The notes below the pieces were generated by a model. It had not been told where the DNA came from. It saw only the letters and a program-made list of their open reading frames with translations, and searched no databases. A program made the position numbers and the translations under genes. Source: Microbacterium trichothecenolyticum (GTDB lineage: Bacteria > Actinomycetota > Actinomycetes > Actinomycetales > Microbacteriaceae). From it: 64,000 bases of DNA. Shown piece after piece: positions 39,780 to 49,841 of this stretch. Every line of letters begins with the position of its first letter. Within the stretch, counting starts at the first letter, position 1. The stretch spans positions 62,001 to 126,000 of the forward strand of contig NZ_JYJA01000040.1 of assembly GCF_000956465.1 (NCBI RefSeq), given 5' to 3'.

Positions 39780-40691
39780 ATGATCGACCTGGAAGCCGTC
39801 ATGTCGCTTCGCGCGGTCGCCACGCAGGGCAGCGTGGTCGCCGCGGCGACGAGTCTCGGGTACACGCCGTCCGCGGTGTCGCAGCAGGTGAAGCGACTCG
39901 AGCGCGAGACCGGCATCGCCCTCCTCGAACGTGCCGGACGCGGAGTCATCCTGACGGAAGCGGGGACGCGTCTCGTCGTCGCATCGACGCCGATCCTGGC
40001 CGACCTCGAACGGCTCCGCGCCGATCTCCAGCTCACCGCGGGGCCCGACGATCGGGTGGTGGGCGAGATCAGGCTCGCCGCGTTCTCGACCGTCGTGCGC
40101 GGACTGGTCATCCCGGTCCTCGGCGACCTCGCGGCGCAGCATCCCGATCTCTCCGTGCCCCTGCGCGAGAGCGAGCCGTGGGAGACGATCGCGCTCGTCG
40201 CTTCTGGCCAGCGCGACCTGGGCATCGTCCACCGGTGGGGCGGGGTCGCCCTCGCGATGCCCGACCACCTCGTGTCGACGCCGCTGTTCACGGATGTCGC
40301 CGACGTCATCCTGCATCGCGACCACCCGCTCGCCGGTCGCACCGTGCTGCACCCCGGCGAGCTGGCGGGGGAGGCCTGGGTCGCGACGTTCGAGGCGACG
40401 ATCTGCCGCCAGTGGCTGCGGCGGCTCTTCGACGGTGTCCCCAACGCCCCGCGCATCGTGCACGAGTCGATGGAGTTCCAGAACCATCTCGAGCTGGCGC
40501 GCGCGGGCCGCGCGGTGGCGCTCGTGCCCCGCCTCGGCCGTGGCGACATCGGTCCCGACCTGGTTGCGATCCCGACCGTCGAGCCGGCGTCGACGCGCGA
40601 CGTCCTCGCCGTGCATCGCCGCACCCAGGAGGACTCCCCCGCCCTGCGCGCCGCGCTGGACGCGTTCGTCGAGCACGCGCGCGCCATGTGA
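39780..40691 (+). CDS. LysR-family transcriptional regulator
   Basis: This 303-residue LysR has the helix-turn-helix SLRAVATQGSVVAAATSLGYTPSAVSQQVKRLERETGIALLERAGRG, then an effector domain with GEIRLAAFSTVV and DLGIVHRWGG. It is divergent from an EamA exporter, its likely target; the 64-bp spacer must hold both promoters. Convergent with the MFS gene, 11 bp apart. Confidence 0.92.
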   Translation: MIDLEAVMSLRAVATQGSVVAAATSLGYTPSAVSQQVKRLERETGIALLERAGRGVILTEAGTRLVVASTPILADLERLRADLQLTAGPDDRVVGEIRLAAFSTVVRGLVIPVLGDLAAQHPDLSVPLRESEPWETIALVASGQRDLGIVHRWGGVALAMPDHLVSTPLFTDVADVILHRDHPLAGRTVLHPGELAGEAWVATFEATICRQWLRRLFDGVPNAPRIVHESMEFQNHLELARAGRAVALVPRLGRGDIGPDLVAIPTVEPASTRDVLAVHRRTQEDSPALRAALDAFVEHARAM

Positions 40692-40702
40692 CTTCGGCCG
40701 GC

Positions 40703-41977
40703 TCAGTCCGGACTCACGCGCTCAGAGCGCAGCGGCGAGAACCAGGCCACGAGCGCGGCGATCGCGAAGATCACGGCGACGGCGACCAGCATCCAGCGGT
40801 CGCCGACCAGGGCGATCGCGGCGCCGCCCGCGAGCGCGCCGATCGCGGCCGCGGTGCGGTTGACCGAGCGGATGTTCGCATTCACGCGGCCGAGCAGGCG
40901 GTCGGGGGTGACCGTCTGCCGCAGGGCCATCTCGTTGGCGTTCTCGACACCGCCGGCGAGCCCGTGGAGCGCGAGCGCGATGAAGAGGAGCACCGCTGCG
41001 GCGGGGACCCCGGCCGCCACCGCGGCGAGCGCCCATGCGATCGGGTACATCGCCCGCGCCAGGATGATCGTCCGGCCGATGCCCAGCCACCCGCCGATCC
41101 GAGCCGCGAACGTCGCCCCGACCAGCGCGCACGATCCCGCCACCGCGAGCAGCAGGCCGAACGTGAACGCCGTGAAGCCCAGCGAACGCAGCGCCAGCAG
41201 CGAGAGCACGGTCAGGGCCACGCCGTTGGCGAAGAACCACACGTGCGTCGACACGGCGAGCGGACCGAGCGTGCGGTGCGCGTACGCCCACCGCAGGCCC
41301 TCACGGATCTCGCGGCCGAGATGCCGATCGCCCCGCCGCTCGCGGGTCTCCTCGACGCGGATGCTCGCGTTCAGCGCGGCATCCACGATGTAGCTGATCG
41401 CGTCGACGAGCAATGCGATCGGCGCACCGAGCAGCGCCACGAGCCCGCCACCGAGGGCCGGACCGAGCGTCTGAGCCAGGGCATCGGTCTGATCGAGGCG
41501 CGCGTTCGCGATGACGAGCCGGGAACGGGGCACGAGCCGGGGGAGGAACGACTGCGTCGCCGCGAAGCCGAAGACGGAGAACGCACCGAACAGCAGCAGG
41601 AGTGCGACGAGCATCCAGATCTGGAGCGCCCCGACGAGCCACAGCACGGGGATCGCGCCGAGCGACACGGCCCTCCCGACGCTCGCCCACACGAGAATCG
41701 GGCGGCGACGCCACCGGTCGGTGTACGCGCCGGCGAAGAGCCCGAGCACGGCGTACGGCACGAATTGCGCGGCCCCGACGAGGCCGACCTCGAACGGCGT
41801 GGCGTGCAGCAGCTGCACCACCAGCACCGGCATCGCGACGGCGGTGACCGCCGTGCCGAACGAGCTGATGGCCGCCGCGCTCCAGAAACGCGCGAACGCC
41901 GACCGGGGAGCAGGCTCGCGCCCGCCGGGCACCGGATCTGTCACCACCGCCGGTCCGGCGACGTCACCCCCGTCCAC
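40703..41977 (-). CDS. MFS transporter
   Basis: This 424-residue protein has about twelve helices, with the MFS loop motif YTDRWRRRPIL after the second helix and the mirrored loop GRVNANIRSVNRTAA. It resembles the MFS_3 (enterobactin/macrolide-exporter-like) group. GTG 41977 is 11 bp after the DHFR-like stop; GTGs 30-36 bp further in are alternatives. It may be co-transcribed with the DHFR-like gene. The substrate is unknown. Confidence 0.88.
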   Translation of the reverse strand: MDGGDVAGPAVVTDPVPGGREPAPRSAFARFWSAAAISSFGTAVTAVAMPVLVVQLLHATPFEVGLVGAAQFVPYAVLGLFAGAYTDRWRRRPILVWASVGRAVSLGAIPVLWLVGALQIWMLVALLLLFGAFSVFGFAATQSFLPRLVPRSRLVIANARLDQTDALAQTLGPALGGGLVALLGAPIALLVDAISYIVDAALNASIRVEETRERRGDRHLGREIREGLRWAYAHRTLGPLAVSTHVWFFANGVALTVLSLLALRSLGFTAFTFGLLLAVAGSCALVGATFAARIGGWLGIGRTIILARAMYPIAWALAAVAAGVPAAAVLLFIALALHGLAGGVENANEMALRQTVTPDRLLGRVNANIRSVNRTAAAIGALAGGAAIALVGDRWMLVAVAVIFAIAALVAWFSPLRSERVSPD

Positions 41978-41987
41978 GACGCGCTCG

Positions 41988-42554
41988 TCATGCCCCGGGC
42001 GGGCCGTCGAGCACCGTCGGGACGTACTCGAGCAGCTGGATGCGCCCGTCGAACGTGCGCGCCTCGACGAGGTCCAGGCGCACGTCGGGATAGCCGTCGA
42101 AGATCCGGTCCTGTCCGGTTGCGCCCGTGATCACAGGGAACACGCCCACGCGGTAGCGGTCGACCAGCCCCGCGAGCAGCAGCGACCGGCAGAGGGCGAC
42201 GCTGCCGAGCGTGCGCAGCGGCCGGTCGGATTCCTCCTTCAGCCGTCGGACGAACTCGACCGCATCCTCGCGCACGAGCGTGGAGTTCTCCCACGTGAGC
42301 GGCTCCTCGAGAGTGGACGAGAAGACGTACTTCCGGATGCCGCCGAGCATGTCGGTGCCCTCCTCCCCGCCGGCGGTGAGCTCCGACATGAGGCGGTACG
42401 TGGTCGCCCCCATGAGTAGCGGATCGTCCTTGTCGGGCGACTCGGCGAGCCAGCCGAGATACTCGGGACCTTCCATCCCCCAGAACCCCGGCCACCCCTC
42501 CGCGGCGCCGTAGCCGTCGAGCGAGATGATGAAGTCGACCGTCACGGTCTGCAT
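41988..42554 (-). CDS. DHFR/RibD-C-like reductase
   Basis: This 188-residue protein of the dihydrofolate-reductase-like (RibD C-terminal) superfamily starts VDFIISLDGYGAAEGWPGFWG and has LLMGATTYRLM and TLGSVALCRSLLLAGLVDRYRVGVFPVITG. These single-domain proteins are common in actinobacteria and of unknown substrate; they are not true FolA. AAGGAGAG precedes the ATG. The MFS transporter follows directly. Confidence 0.9.
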   Translation of the reverse strand: MQTVTVDFIISLDGYGAAEGWPGFWGMEGPEYLGWLAESPDKDDPLLMGATTYRLMSELTAGGEEGTDMLGGIRKYVFSSTLEEPLTWENSTLVREDAVEFVRRLKEESDRPLRTLGSVALCRSLLLAGLVDRYRVGVFPVITGATGQDRIFDGYPDVRLDLVEARTFDGRIQLLEYVPTVLDGPPGA

Positions 42555-42736
42555 GGGACTCTCCTTCGTGTCCGGTTCTCTCCGCGTTCTGCGGGAGTTC
42601 TTTTCTCGAGCGGATGCCTCGCCCCGAGCCTATGCGCCGGCTCCGCGCGACGACACCCCCGCGTCGCGAACCCGACCCCATCGCGGAATCGGGGGCGGTC
42701 TGACATGATTTCTCCCACCGCAGATTGGAAGCTGTC

Positions 42737-45229
42737 GTGAAGCAGCCATCAGAGGGTTCTTCACCGGTCGCGCCGATACCCCGCTACCGGCGGACATTCG
42801 CGGGGGTGCTCGGTGGCCTTGTCGGCCTGCTCGCGCTCAGCGTCATCGCGGGGGTGCTGGTCGTCGCGCCGCTCGCGCCGGCCATCGCGATCAGCGGGCA
42901 CGCGGCCAGCAGCGCGGTGTCGCTGTTCGACAACATGCCGAGCTACCTCGAGATCGATCGCCTGATGCTGCCGACGACCATCTACGCCCGCGACCCGTCG
43001 ACCGGGCAGGACGTCGAGCTGACGTCGTTCTACGACCAGAACCGCGAGCCCGTCGCCTTCGACCAGGTGTCGCTCGTCATGTATGACGCGATCCTCGCCT
43101 CCGAGGACCCGCGGTACTACGAGCACGGTGGCGTAGACATCCTCGGCACCACCCGCGCCCTGATCAAGAACGCGCAGGGCGGCCAGACGCAAGGCGGTTC
43201 CTCGATCAGCCAGCAGTACGTGAAGAACGTGCTGGTCCAGCGCTGCGAACGCGACGCGGGGACGGTGTACGAGACGAACGAGGCGGGTGAGGCGGTCGTC
43301 GACGGGGACGGCGCCCCCGTGGTGAAGTCGACCCGCGACCAGGTGCTGCAGCAGTGCTGGCTCGACGCCACGCAGGCGGACGGCGTCGAAGGCTACGAGC
43401 GAAAGCTCCAGGAGATCCGCTACGCCGTCCAGCTCGAGCAGAAGTATTCGAAGAACGACATCCTGCTGGGCTATCTCAACATCGCGAACTTCGGCGGCAC
43501 GACATACGGCATCGAAGCTGCAGCACGCTACTACTTCAGCACCACGGCATCCCGGCTCACACTGACGCAGGCGGCGACGCTCGCGGGCATCGTGCAGAAT
43601 CCCAACACGTTCCGGATCGACCGACCGCTGGGCTCGATCTTCGGGGGCGACGGCACCAGGTACAACAAGGCCGCCGACGGGTCGGTGGACGACGTGACCC
43701 CCGGCACCCTGGCGGGGCTCGACACCCTCCTCGCCGACGGCACCATCACTGCGGAGCAGTACCTCGCGGCCGGCGACGCCTACAGTGCGACCAAAGGCAG
43801 GCAGCTCTACGTGCTCGACCGGATGCGCGAAGACGGTCGCATCACCGCCGACCAGTATGTCGCCGCGGCGATCGAGCCGATCACTCCGGCGTTGCAGCTG
43901 CCCCCGACCAGGTGCGGGTCCAGCGCCGCCCCCTTCTTCTGCCAGTACGTGGTGAACACCCTGCGCCTGGACCCGGACTATGCCAGCGCGTTCGGCGAGA
44001 CGGCGGAGGACAGGCAGCGGTCGCTGACGCGCGAGGGCCTGAACATCTACACGACGCTCGATTGGAGCCTGCAGAACGCGTCGCAGGACGCCATGCACCG
44101 GTACGCGCCCGAGACCGTGACGGGCATGTCGTTCGGGTCGGCGTCGGTCAGCATCGAGGTCAACACCGGGCGCATCCTCGCCATCAGCCAGAACAACCGA
44201 TTCACGGAGGACCGTGATCTCGCCCTCACGGACCCGGTGTACAGCTCGCTCGTCTACGCCGGCGACACGATGCACGGGGTCTCGACCGGGTTCCCGACCG
44301 GATCGACCTTCAAGCTGTTCACCCTCGTCGACTGGCTCGAGACCGGGCACACGCTCTCCGACACCGTGAACGGCACACTGCGGGCCATCCCCCGTCTTCG
44401 GGACCGCTGCGCGGGCACCTGGGTCAACCGCGAGAACCACGTCGTGCGCAACTTCGGCGGCGCCGCCGGATACGTGGGAACACCGCTGCAGTTCACCGCC
44501 CAGTCGCTCAACAGCGGCTTCCTCGGCATGGCGGAGCAGCTCGACATGTGCGACATCGAGAACGTCGCCGCTCGCATGGGCGTCACCCGCGGCGACGGCA
44601 CGCCCGTGGATCTCGACGGCGCCTCCTCGATCATCGGCACCAACAACATCGCCCCCGTCGCCATGGCCGGGGCGTTCGCGACTGTCGCGAACGGCGGCGT
44701 CTACTGCAAGCCGCGCGTGATCGAGCGCGTGGTCAACGCCGACGGCACCGAGCTTCCGGTTCCGGGGAACCGCTGCTCGCAGGTCATCAGTCCTGAGGTG
44801 GCGGCCGCGACCGCGTTCGCGCTGCAGGGCGTCATGCGCCCGGGCGGCACCGGCGCGGGCGGCAACCCGAACGACGGCACGCCGATGCTGGGCAAGACGG
44901 GAACGCACGAGAACATCCAGACGTGGCTCGTCGAGTCGAGCACGCGCGTGACGACCGCCGTGTGGGTCGGGAACACGACCGGCTACGGGGACGTGTTCCG
45001 GGCCTTCTACAACGGCCGGGCACTGTCGACGATCCGCCTGCCGATGACCCGCGACATCCAGGCGGCCGCGAACCAGCTCTACGGGGGCGGCGGCTTCCCC
45101 GCTCCTCCCGCCGACCTGGTGCGTCGCGCCGCCCCGCCGCCGCGCCCGGGTCCCGCACCGGCTCCGGGCCCGGACCAGCCCCCGGCCGGGGACGGCAACG
45201 GGAACGGGAACGGGAACGGGAACGATTGA
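42737..45229 (+). CDS. Class A penicillin-binding protein (transglycosylase/transpeptidase)
   Basis: This bifunctional cell-wall synthase has 830 residues. A short cytoplasmic N-terminus and one membrane anchor (about 23-48) lead to a GT51 transglycosylase domain (ASEDPRYYEHGGVD, GGSSISQQYVKN). A transpeptidase domain follows, with SxxK in GSTFK, SxN in AQSLNSG, and KTG in LGKTGTHEN. The tail is Pro-rich and ends in (GN)n. GTG 42737 has GGAAG 5 nt upstream; a TTG at 42725 is the alternative. It lacks C-terminal PASTA domains. It polymerises and cross-links peptidoglycan. Confidence 0.94.
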   Translation: MKQPSEGSSPVAPIPRYRRTFAGVLGGLVGLLALSVIAGVLVVAPLAPAIAISGHAASSAVSLFDNMPSYLEIDRLMLPTTIYARDPSTGQDVELTSFYDQNREPVAFDQVSLVMYDAILASEDPRYYEHGGVDILGTTRALIKNAQGGQTQGGSSISQQYVKNVLVQRCERDAGTVYETNEAGEAVVDGDGAPVVKSTRDQVLQQCWLDATQADGVEGYERKLQEIRYAVQLEQKYSKNDILLGYLNIANFGGTTYGIEAAARYYFSTTASRLTLTQAATLAGIVQNPNTFRIDRPLGSIFGGDGTRYNKAADGSVDDVTPGTLAGLDTLLADGTITAEQYLAAGDAYSATKGRQLYVLDRMREDGRITADQYVAAAIEPITPALQLPPTRCGSSAAPFFCQYVVNTLRLDPDYASAFGETAEDRQRSLTREGLNIYTTLDWSLQNASQDAMHRYAPETVTGMSFGSASVSIEVNTGRILAISQNNRFTEDRDLALTDPVYSSLVYAGDTMHGVSTGFPTGSTFKLFTLVDWLETGHTLSDTVNGTLRAIPRLRDRCAGTWVNRENHVVRNFGGAAGYVGTPLQFTAQSLNSGFLGMAEQLDMCDIENVAARMGVTRGDGTPVDLDGASSIIGTNNIAPVAMAGAFATVANGGVYCKPRVIERVVNADGTELPVPGNRCSQVISPEVAAATAFALQGVMRPGGTGAGGNPNDGTPMLGKTGTHENIQTWLVESSTRVTTAVWVGNTTGYGDVFRAFYNGRALSTIRLPMTRDIQAAANQLYGGGGFPAPPADLVRRAAPPPRPGPAPAPGPDQPPAGDGNGNGNGNGND

Positions 45230-45253
45230 CATTCGTCACCGATTCTCGACAGA

Positions 45254-45270
45254 CGATTATCGATTAGTGT
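45254..45270. promoter_or_regulatory. Candidate operator overlapping the -10 of the GH141-like gene
   Basis: CGATTATCGATTA (45254-45266) runs into TAGTGT (45265-45270), a possible -10 hexamer. The same 13 bases occur at 61189-61201 in front of the SGNH-gntR pair, also running into a -10-like hexamer. The core ATCGAT is palindromic. A GntR-family binding site is inferred. Confidence 0.55.
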
Positions 45271-45380
45271 AACCTCGCGCTCGTTCCGTCATCGTGCGCT
45301 GAGGTGCGCACGCGTCGGACCAACCCCATGCACGAGCACCGCGATGCCGCGGTCACTCACAGAAGGGCTGGAACCTCGCG

Positions 45381-48300
45381 ATGAAGCGATTCTTGTCAAC
45401 ACTCGCGCTCGTGGGCACGCTGATCGCCGCAACGGCGACCGCTGCCCACGCAGCGCCCGATCCTCGATCGGCGTCCGTGGAGATCTACGTCGCCACCGAC
45501 GGCGACGACCATGCCGACGGCTCGATCAGTGCGCCGTTGCGCACCCTCGAAGGCGCGCGCGACACGATCCGCGCACTCAAAGCCTCGAGCGGGCTGCCGG
45601 ACGGCGGGGTGACGGTGTCGCTCCGCGGCGGCACCTACGCCCGGACGGCGGCGTTCGAGCTCGGGGCGGGCGACTCCGGCACGGCGGACGCGCCGATCGT
45701 CTACCGCTCGTACCCCGGCGAGACCGTCACGCTGACCGGCGGCGTGCAGCTGGACCGCGCCGGCTTCGAGACCGTCGCCGACGAGACCGTGCTGTCGCGG
45801 ATCGTCGACCAGTCCGCCCGCGGCAAGGTGGTGGCGATCGACCTCGCGGCGGCGGGGATCACCGACTACGGACAGCTCAGCCGCCACGGCTACTGGAAGG
45901 CGAACGACGTCAGCACGGTGCCGCCCATGGAGCTCTACGTCGGCGGCGAGGGAATGACCCTGGCCCGCTGGCCGAACGGCGACGGCACCGTGAAGATGGG
46001 CGAGATCCTCGACGCCGGACCCACCCGCAAGGACGCCGACCTGCAGGAGCGGGGCGGCACCTTCAGCTACACCTACGATCGTCCGAGGCACTGGACCCAG
46101 GCCGACGACATCTGGCTCGACGGCATCTTCGGCTACAGCTGGGAGTGGTCGTACAACAAGATCGAGTCGATCGACCCCGAGGCGAAGACGATCACGCTGC
46201 GCTACGGCGAGATGTCCGGCCTGATGAAGACGTGGTTCGAGGACTTCCACTTCGCGGAGAACCTGATCGAAGAGCTCGACGCGCCCGGCGAGTACTACAT
46301 CGACCGCGCGACCGGAAAGCTGTACCTGGTGCCGAACCAGGCGTTCCTGGGCGGCGCCGCCGCCACCGTCACGATGCTCAAGGAGCCGATGCTCCGCACC
46401 GACGGCACGTCTCACGTGTCGTTCCAGGAGCTGGTGCTCGAGTACGGGCGCGCGAACGCCGCCGTGATCCTCGGGGGCAGCCACGTCACGATCGAGCGCA
46501 GCGACATCCGCAACTTCGCCGACGGCGGTGTGCTCATCAACTCCCCGGGTCGCTACACCTACGACGGCATCCCGGTCAATCGCGGCGGGCGGGACCACGC
46601 CGTGGTCGACTCGCACCTGCGTCACATCGGCGGCGTGCCGGTCGTGCTGCAGGGCGGCGACAAGACCACCCTCGAGCCGGGTCGCAACCGCGTCGAGAAC
46701 TCGCACATCCACGACTTCGCGTACTACCACAAGGCCTACAACCCGGGTGTGATGTTCGACGGGGTCGGCAACATCGCCCGCAACAACGAGATCCACGACG
46801 CCCCGCACCCGGGCATCATCGTGCACGGCAACGACCACCTCATCGAGCGCAACGAGATCTACGACGTCTGCAAGACCTTCCAGGACCTCGGTGCCATCTA
46901 CATGAACGCCGGTTCCACCCCGCAGCAGCGTGGGACGGTCATCCGGCAGAACTACTTCCACGACACCGGAATCGGGCGGCTCGGGGTCGAGGGCATCTAC
47001 CCCGACAACCTCACGATGGGTCTGACCATCGAGGAGAACGTCTTCTACCGGATGGGCAACGACGCGATCAAGAGCGGTTCGGGCGATCACATCACCGCCC
47101 GCAACAACGTGTTCGTGGACACCCATGTCCCGTACGACAACTACGAGATGTGGATGGGCGACCAGCCCGGCAACACGGTCGACACCTCGTACATGCCGGG
47201 ATGGGTGAAGCTCTTCGAGGACAACAACGGGTTCGCCGGTACGCCCTACGCGCAGAAGTATCCGGAGCTGCTGACGTTCTTCGACGAGAACCACTATTTC
47301 CCGGCGAACAACGTGTTCGAGCGCAACGTCACCTGGAATCCGACACTCACCCGCTCCGGCCAGGTGAACGCGCACGGTGCTCGCGACGTGAAGAACCTGA
47401 TGAACTACGCCGACAACTGGGTCGCGAGCGAGGACCCCGGCTTCGTGGACTGGCGGGCCGGCGACTTCCGGCTGCGGGAAGGCGCCCCGGTGCTCGAGCG
47501 CATCCCGGGCTTCGCGGCGATCCCGTTCGAACTGATCGGCACGCAGGGCAAGGTCGGCCTGCCCCACGGCCCGGACTCGGTCGCGCTCGAGAGCGTGCAC
47601 CTGCCCGCTCCTCAGCTGACCGTCGACCTCGGCAAGACGGTGTCGTTCGGCGCCGAGATCGTGCCGTGGAACGCCTCGAACGGCGCCGTCGAATACGCGT
47701 CGAGCGACCCGACAGTCGCAAGCATCGACGCCTCCGGGACGATCACGGCGCTGACGCCGGGCGAGACCGTGATCACCGTGACGTCGCAGGCGGATGCGAC
47801 GATCTCCGACCAGGCGGTGGTCGTGGTCGCCGACGGCGACGGGATCATGCACGCGACCGACTTCGAGTCGGGCTCCAACGGCTGGCCCGTCGATCCGAAT
47901 CGGGCCGTCGTGGCGGACGCCGACGGCGAGCACTGGTATCGGATCAAGGGCGGGGCGAACTCGCAGCTGCCGCGGAGCTTCACGGACTACGTGCTGGACT
48001 TCCAAGTACGCACCCCCGCGCTCGTTCCCGAGGGCGGGATCATGCTGATCTACGACCGGACCGGACCGACGCCCGGCGGATACGTGCGCTACCGGCACAC
48101 CGAGGCAGCTCCGACCTGGACCGTCTACGGGCCGCAGTGGCAGATCCTCAAGGAGGTGAAGCTGCCGGCGGGCTCGGGCTTCGAGCCGAACACCGTGTAC
48201 GACGTGCGCCTCGTCGTCAAGGGATCGGGCGTGCAGGTGACCGTGGACGGTGAGACCGTCATCGAGGGACCGAACCCGTCGGCCACCGGGTCGGGCAAGG

Positions 48301-49754
48301 TCGGCTTCTACGTCGAGAAGTTCACGGCGCTCGACTTCGACGACGTGCGGTTCTCGATCGTTCCCACCGCGGTGACGGGCATCGAGGTGTCGCCCGACCA
48401 GGCCACCGTCGAGCCGGGCGAGCGGGTGAAGCTCTCGATGTCGGTGACTCCCTCGGACGCAACGAACCCGCGGGTCGCGTGGACCTCGGACGCTCCCGAG
48501 GTCGCAACCGTCGACGAGTCGGGCGTCGTGACCGGACTCGCTGCCGGCCGCGCGACCATCACGGCGACCTCGCAGGCGAACGCCACGATCTCGGCATCGT
48601 CGACGATCGAGGTGCGGGCGGCGCAGCATCCCACGATCGATCTCGTCGGCGAGCTCGTGAGCCCTGAAGGGTGGCCGCCGTCGGATGCGGTCGACTTCGC
48701 GGAGGGCACGCTGCGCATCGACGGCGAGGGCGTCTACGGCTACTCGGAAGGCACCTTCGGGAGCGGGCTGCTGAAGTTCCGGGCGACGGTCGACGGGTTC
48801 GACGGCGGCTGGTACGGCTTCGCCGTGCGCTCCGACCGCGCGGGCGATCCGGCGTGGGTGAACGGCAACAAGGGGTATCTGGTGGTGATCAAGGAGGACA
48901 CGATCGAGTTCCAGAGCTGGAAGCCCCAGCAGACGATGCTCGACGTGATCCCGAACACCGCGATCACGGCCGGCGAGGAGCACGAGCTCGAGTTCGGCGC
49001 GGTCGAGGTCGACGGGGGCACGCGGCTCGTGCTGCGCGTCGACGGGCGCACCGTGTGGAGTGCGCTGGACGCCGGCGCGTCGAACCCGATCGCCGACGAG
49101 GGATACCTCAACGTCTACCACTACGTCGAGCAGAACGCCCTGCGGCTGCAGCCCGTCGCCATCGACGACGGCGCGACGGCCGCCCCGGGCCGAGGCACGC
49201 TGTCGAACACCAGCGGGTGGGAGACCGGCCTGCACGACGGCACCTACGACGTGATGATGAACCTCTGGTGGGGGACGCCGGGCAGCATCTTCCGGCTCTA
49301 CGAGAACGGCGCCCTCGTCGCCACGAAGGTGCTGGAGCGGACGGGAGGGATGTCGCAGACCGCAGGCGTATCGTTCAGCGGCAAGCCGAACGGCACCTAC
49401 GTGTACACGGGCGAGCTCGTGAACTCGAAGGGAGTCACGGCGACCACGTCGACGACGGTGAAGGTCGTCCACGCGGCGCCGGCGGTGCCGGTGGTGTCGC
49501 ACGACGATCACGACCGGGACGGGACGTTCACCGCGACGGCGAACCTGTGGTGGGGAACCAACGCCACCTCGTACCGGTTCGAGCTCGACGGGGCAGTCGT
49601 CGGTGCGGGTGAGCTGGCTGCGGCGACCCCCGCCGCGCAGACGGCGTCGGTGCAGCTGACGGGCGTCGCACCCGGCGAGCACACGCTGGTCGCGGTGTTC
49701 GCGAACGCGAACGGCGACACGGCGTCGAAGCCGGTGAAGCTCACCGTCCGGTAG
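45381..49754 (+). CDS. Secreted multidomain beta-helix glycosidase (GH141-like)
   Basis: This 1457-residue exported protein has a signal peptide (1-25). A right-handed beta-helix catalytic region spans about 30-735, with GH141-style phrases: IYVATDGDDHADG, SLRGGTYARTAAFELGAGDSG, MELYVGGEGMTLARWPN, WLDGIFGYSWEWSY and YYIDRATGKLYLVP. A BIG2 Ig-like domain (744-818) is followed by a lectin-like domain (about 820-990), a second BIG2 (994-1077), another lectin-like domain (about 1085-1265), and two C-terminal modules with LWWGT (about 1295 and 1389), as in actinobacterial chitinases. Known GH141 enzymes are alpha-L-fucosidases and xylanases, so release of a deoxysugar from plant or microbial polysaccharide is likely. 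No wall anchor is seen. Confidence 0.82.
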   Translation: MKRFLSTLALVGTLIAATATAAHAAPDPRSASVEIYVATDGDDHADGSISAPLRTLEGARDTIRALKASSGLPDGGVTVSLRGGTYARTAAFELGAGDSGTADAPIVYRSYPGETVTLTGGVQLDRAGFETVADETVLSRIVDQSARGKVVAIDLAAAGITDYGQLSRHGYWKANDVSTVPPMELYVGGEGMTLARWPNGDGTVKMGEILDAGPTRKDADLQERGGTFSYTYDRPRHWTQADDIWLDGIFGYSWEWSYNKIESIDPEAKTITLRYGEMSGLMKTWFEDFHFAENLIEELDAPGEYYIDRATGKLYLVPNQAFLGGAAATVTMLKEPMLRTDGTSHVSFQELVLEYGRANAAVILGGSHVTIERSDIRNFADGGVLINSPGRYTYDGIPVNRGGRDHAVVDSHLRHIGGVPVVLQGGDKTTLEPGRNRVENSHIHDFAYYHKAYNPGVMFDGVGNIARNNEIHDAPHPGIIVHGNDHLIERNEIYDVCKTFQDLGAIYMNAGSTPQQRGTVIRQNYFHDTGIGRLGVEGIYPDNLTMGLTIEENVFYRMGNDAIKSGSGDHITARNNVFVDTHVPYDNYEMWMGDQPGNTVDTSYMPGWVKLFEDNNGFAGTPYAQKYPELLTFFDENHYFPANNVFERNVTWNPTLTRSGQVNAHGARDVKNLMNYADNWVASEDPGFVDWRAGDFRLREGAPVLERIPGFAAIPFELIGTQGKVGLPHGPDSVALESVHLPAPQLTVDLGKTVSFGAEIVPWNASNGAVEYASSDPTVASIDASGTITALTPGETVITVTSQADATISDQAVVVVADGDGIMHATDFESGSNGWPVDPNRAVVADADGEHWYRIKGGANSQLPRSFTDYVLDFQVRTPALVPEGGIMLIYDRTGPTPGGYVRYRHTEAAPTWTVYGPQWQILKEVKLPAGSGFEPNTVYDVRLVVKGSGVQVTVDGETVIEGPNPSATGSGKVGFYVEKFTALDFDDVRFSIVPTAVTGIEVSPDQATVEPGERVKLSMSVTPSDATNPRVAWTSDAPEVATVDESGVVTGLAAGRATITATSQANATISASSTIEVRAAQHPTIDLVGELVSPEGWPPSDAVDFAEGTLRIDGEGVYGYSEGTFGSGLLKFRATVDGFDGGWYGFAVRSDRAGDPAWVNGNKGYLVVIKEDTIEFQSWKPQQTMLDVIPNTAITAGEEHELEFGAVEVDGGTRLVLRVDGRTVWSALDAGASNPIADEGYLNVYHYVEQNALRLQPVAIDDGATAAPGRGTLSNTSGWETGLHDGTYDVMMNLWWGTPGSIFRLYENGALVATKVLERTGGMSQTAGVSFSGKPNGTYVYTGELVNSKGVTATTSTTVKVVHAAPAVPVVSHDDHDRDGTFTATANLWWGTNATSYRFELDGAVVGAGELAAATPAAQTASVQLTGVAPGEHTLVAVFANANGDTASKPVKLTVR

Positions 49755-49763
49755 GTCCGGCGT

Positions 49764-49802
49764 CGCGGGGGAGGGAGCGCGTCGAGCGCGCCCTCCCCCG
49801 CG
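49764..49802. terminator. Bidirectional terminator hairpin
   Basis: CGCGGGGGAGGG (49764-49775) pairs exactly with 49791-49802, with further partial pairing inside. It lies between the convergent GH141-like and peptidase E genes. Confidence 0.8.
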
Positions 49803-49841
49803 TCGTCCTTCCGGCCGGTCGGGATCTCCCGGCAGGCCGCT

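Noticed and set aside
42761..45232. Minus-strand frame of 823 codons opposite the penicillin-binding protein
   Set aside because: No domain or ribosome-binding site; a compositional shadow of the sense gene.
45396..49682. Antisense open frame of about 1428 codons across the glycosidase gene
   Set aside because: It is the mirror of strong codon bias in very GC-rich DNA: the product is Arg/Val/His-rich without domains, whereas the sense frame has a signal peptide and recognisable domains.
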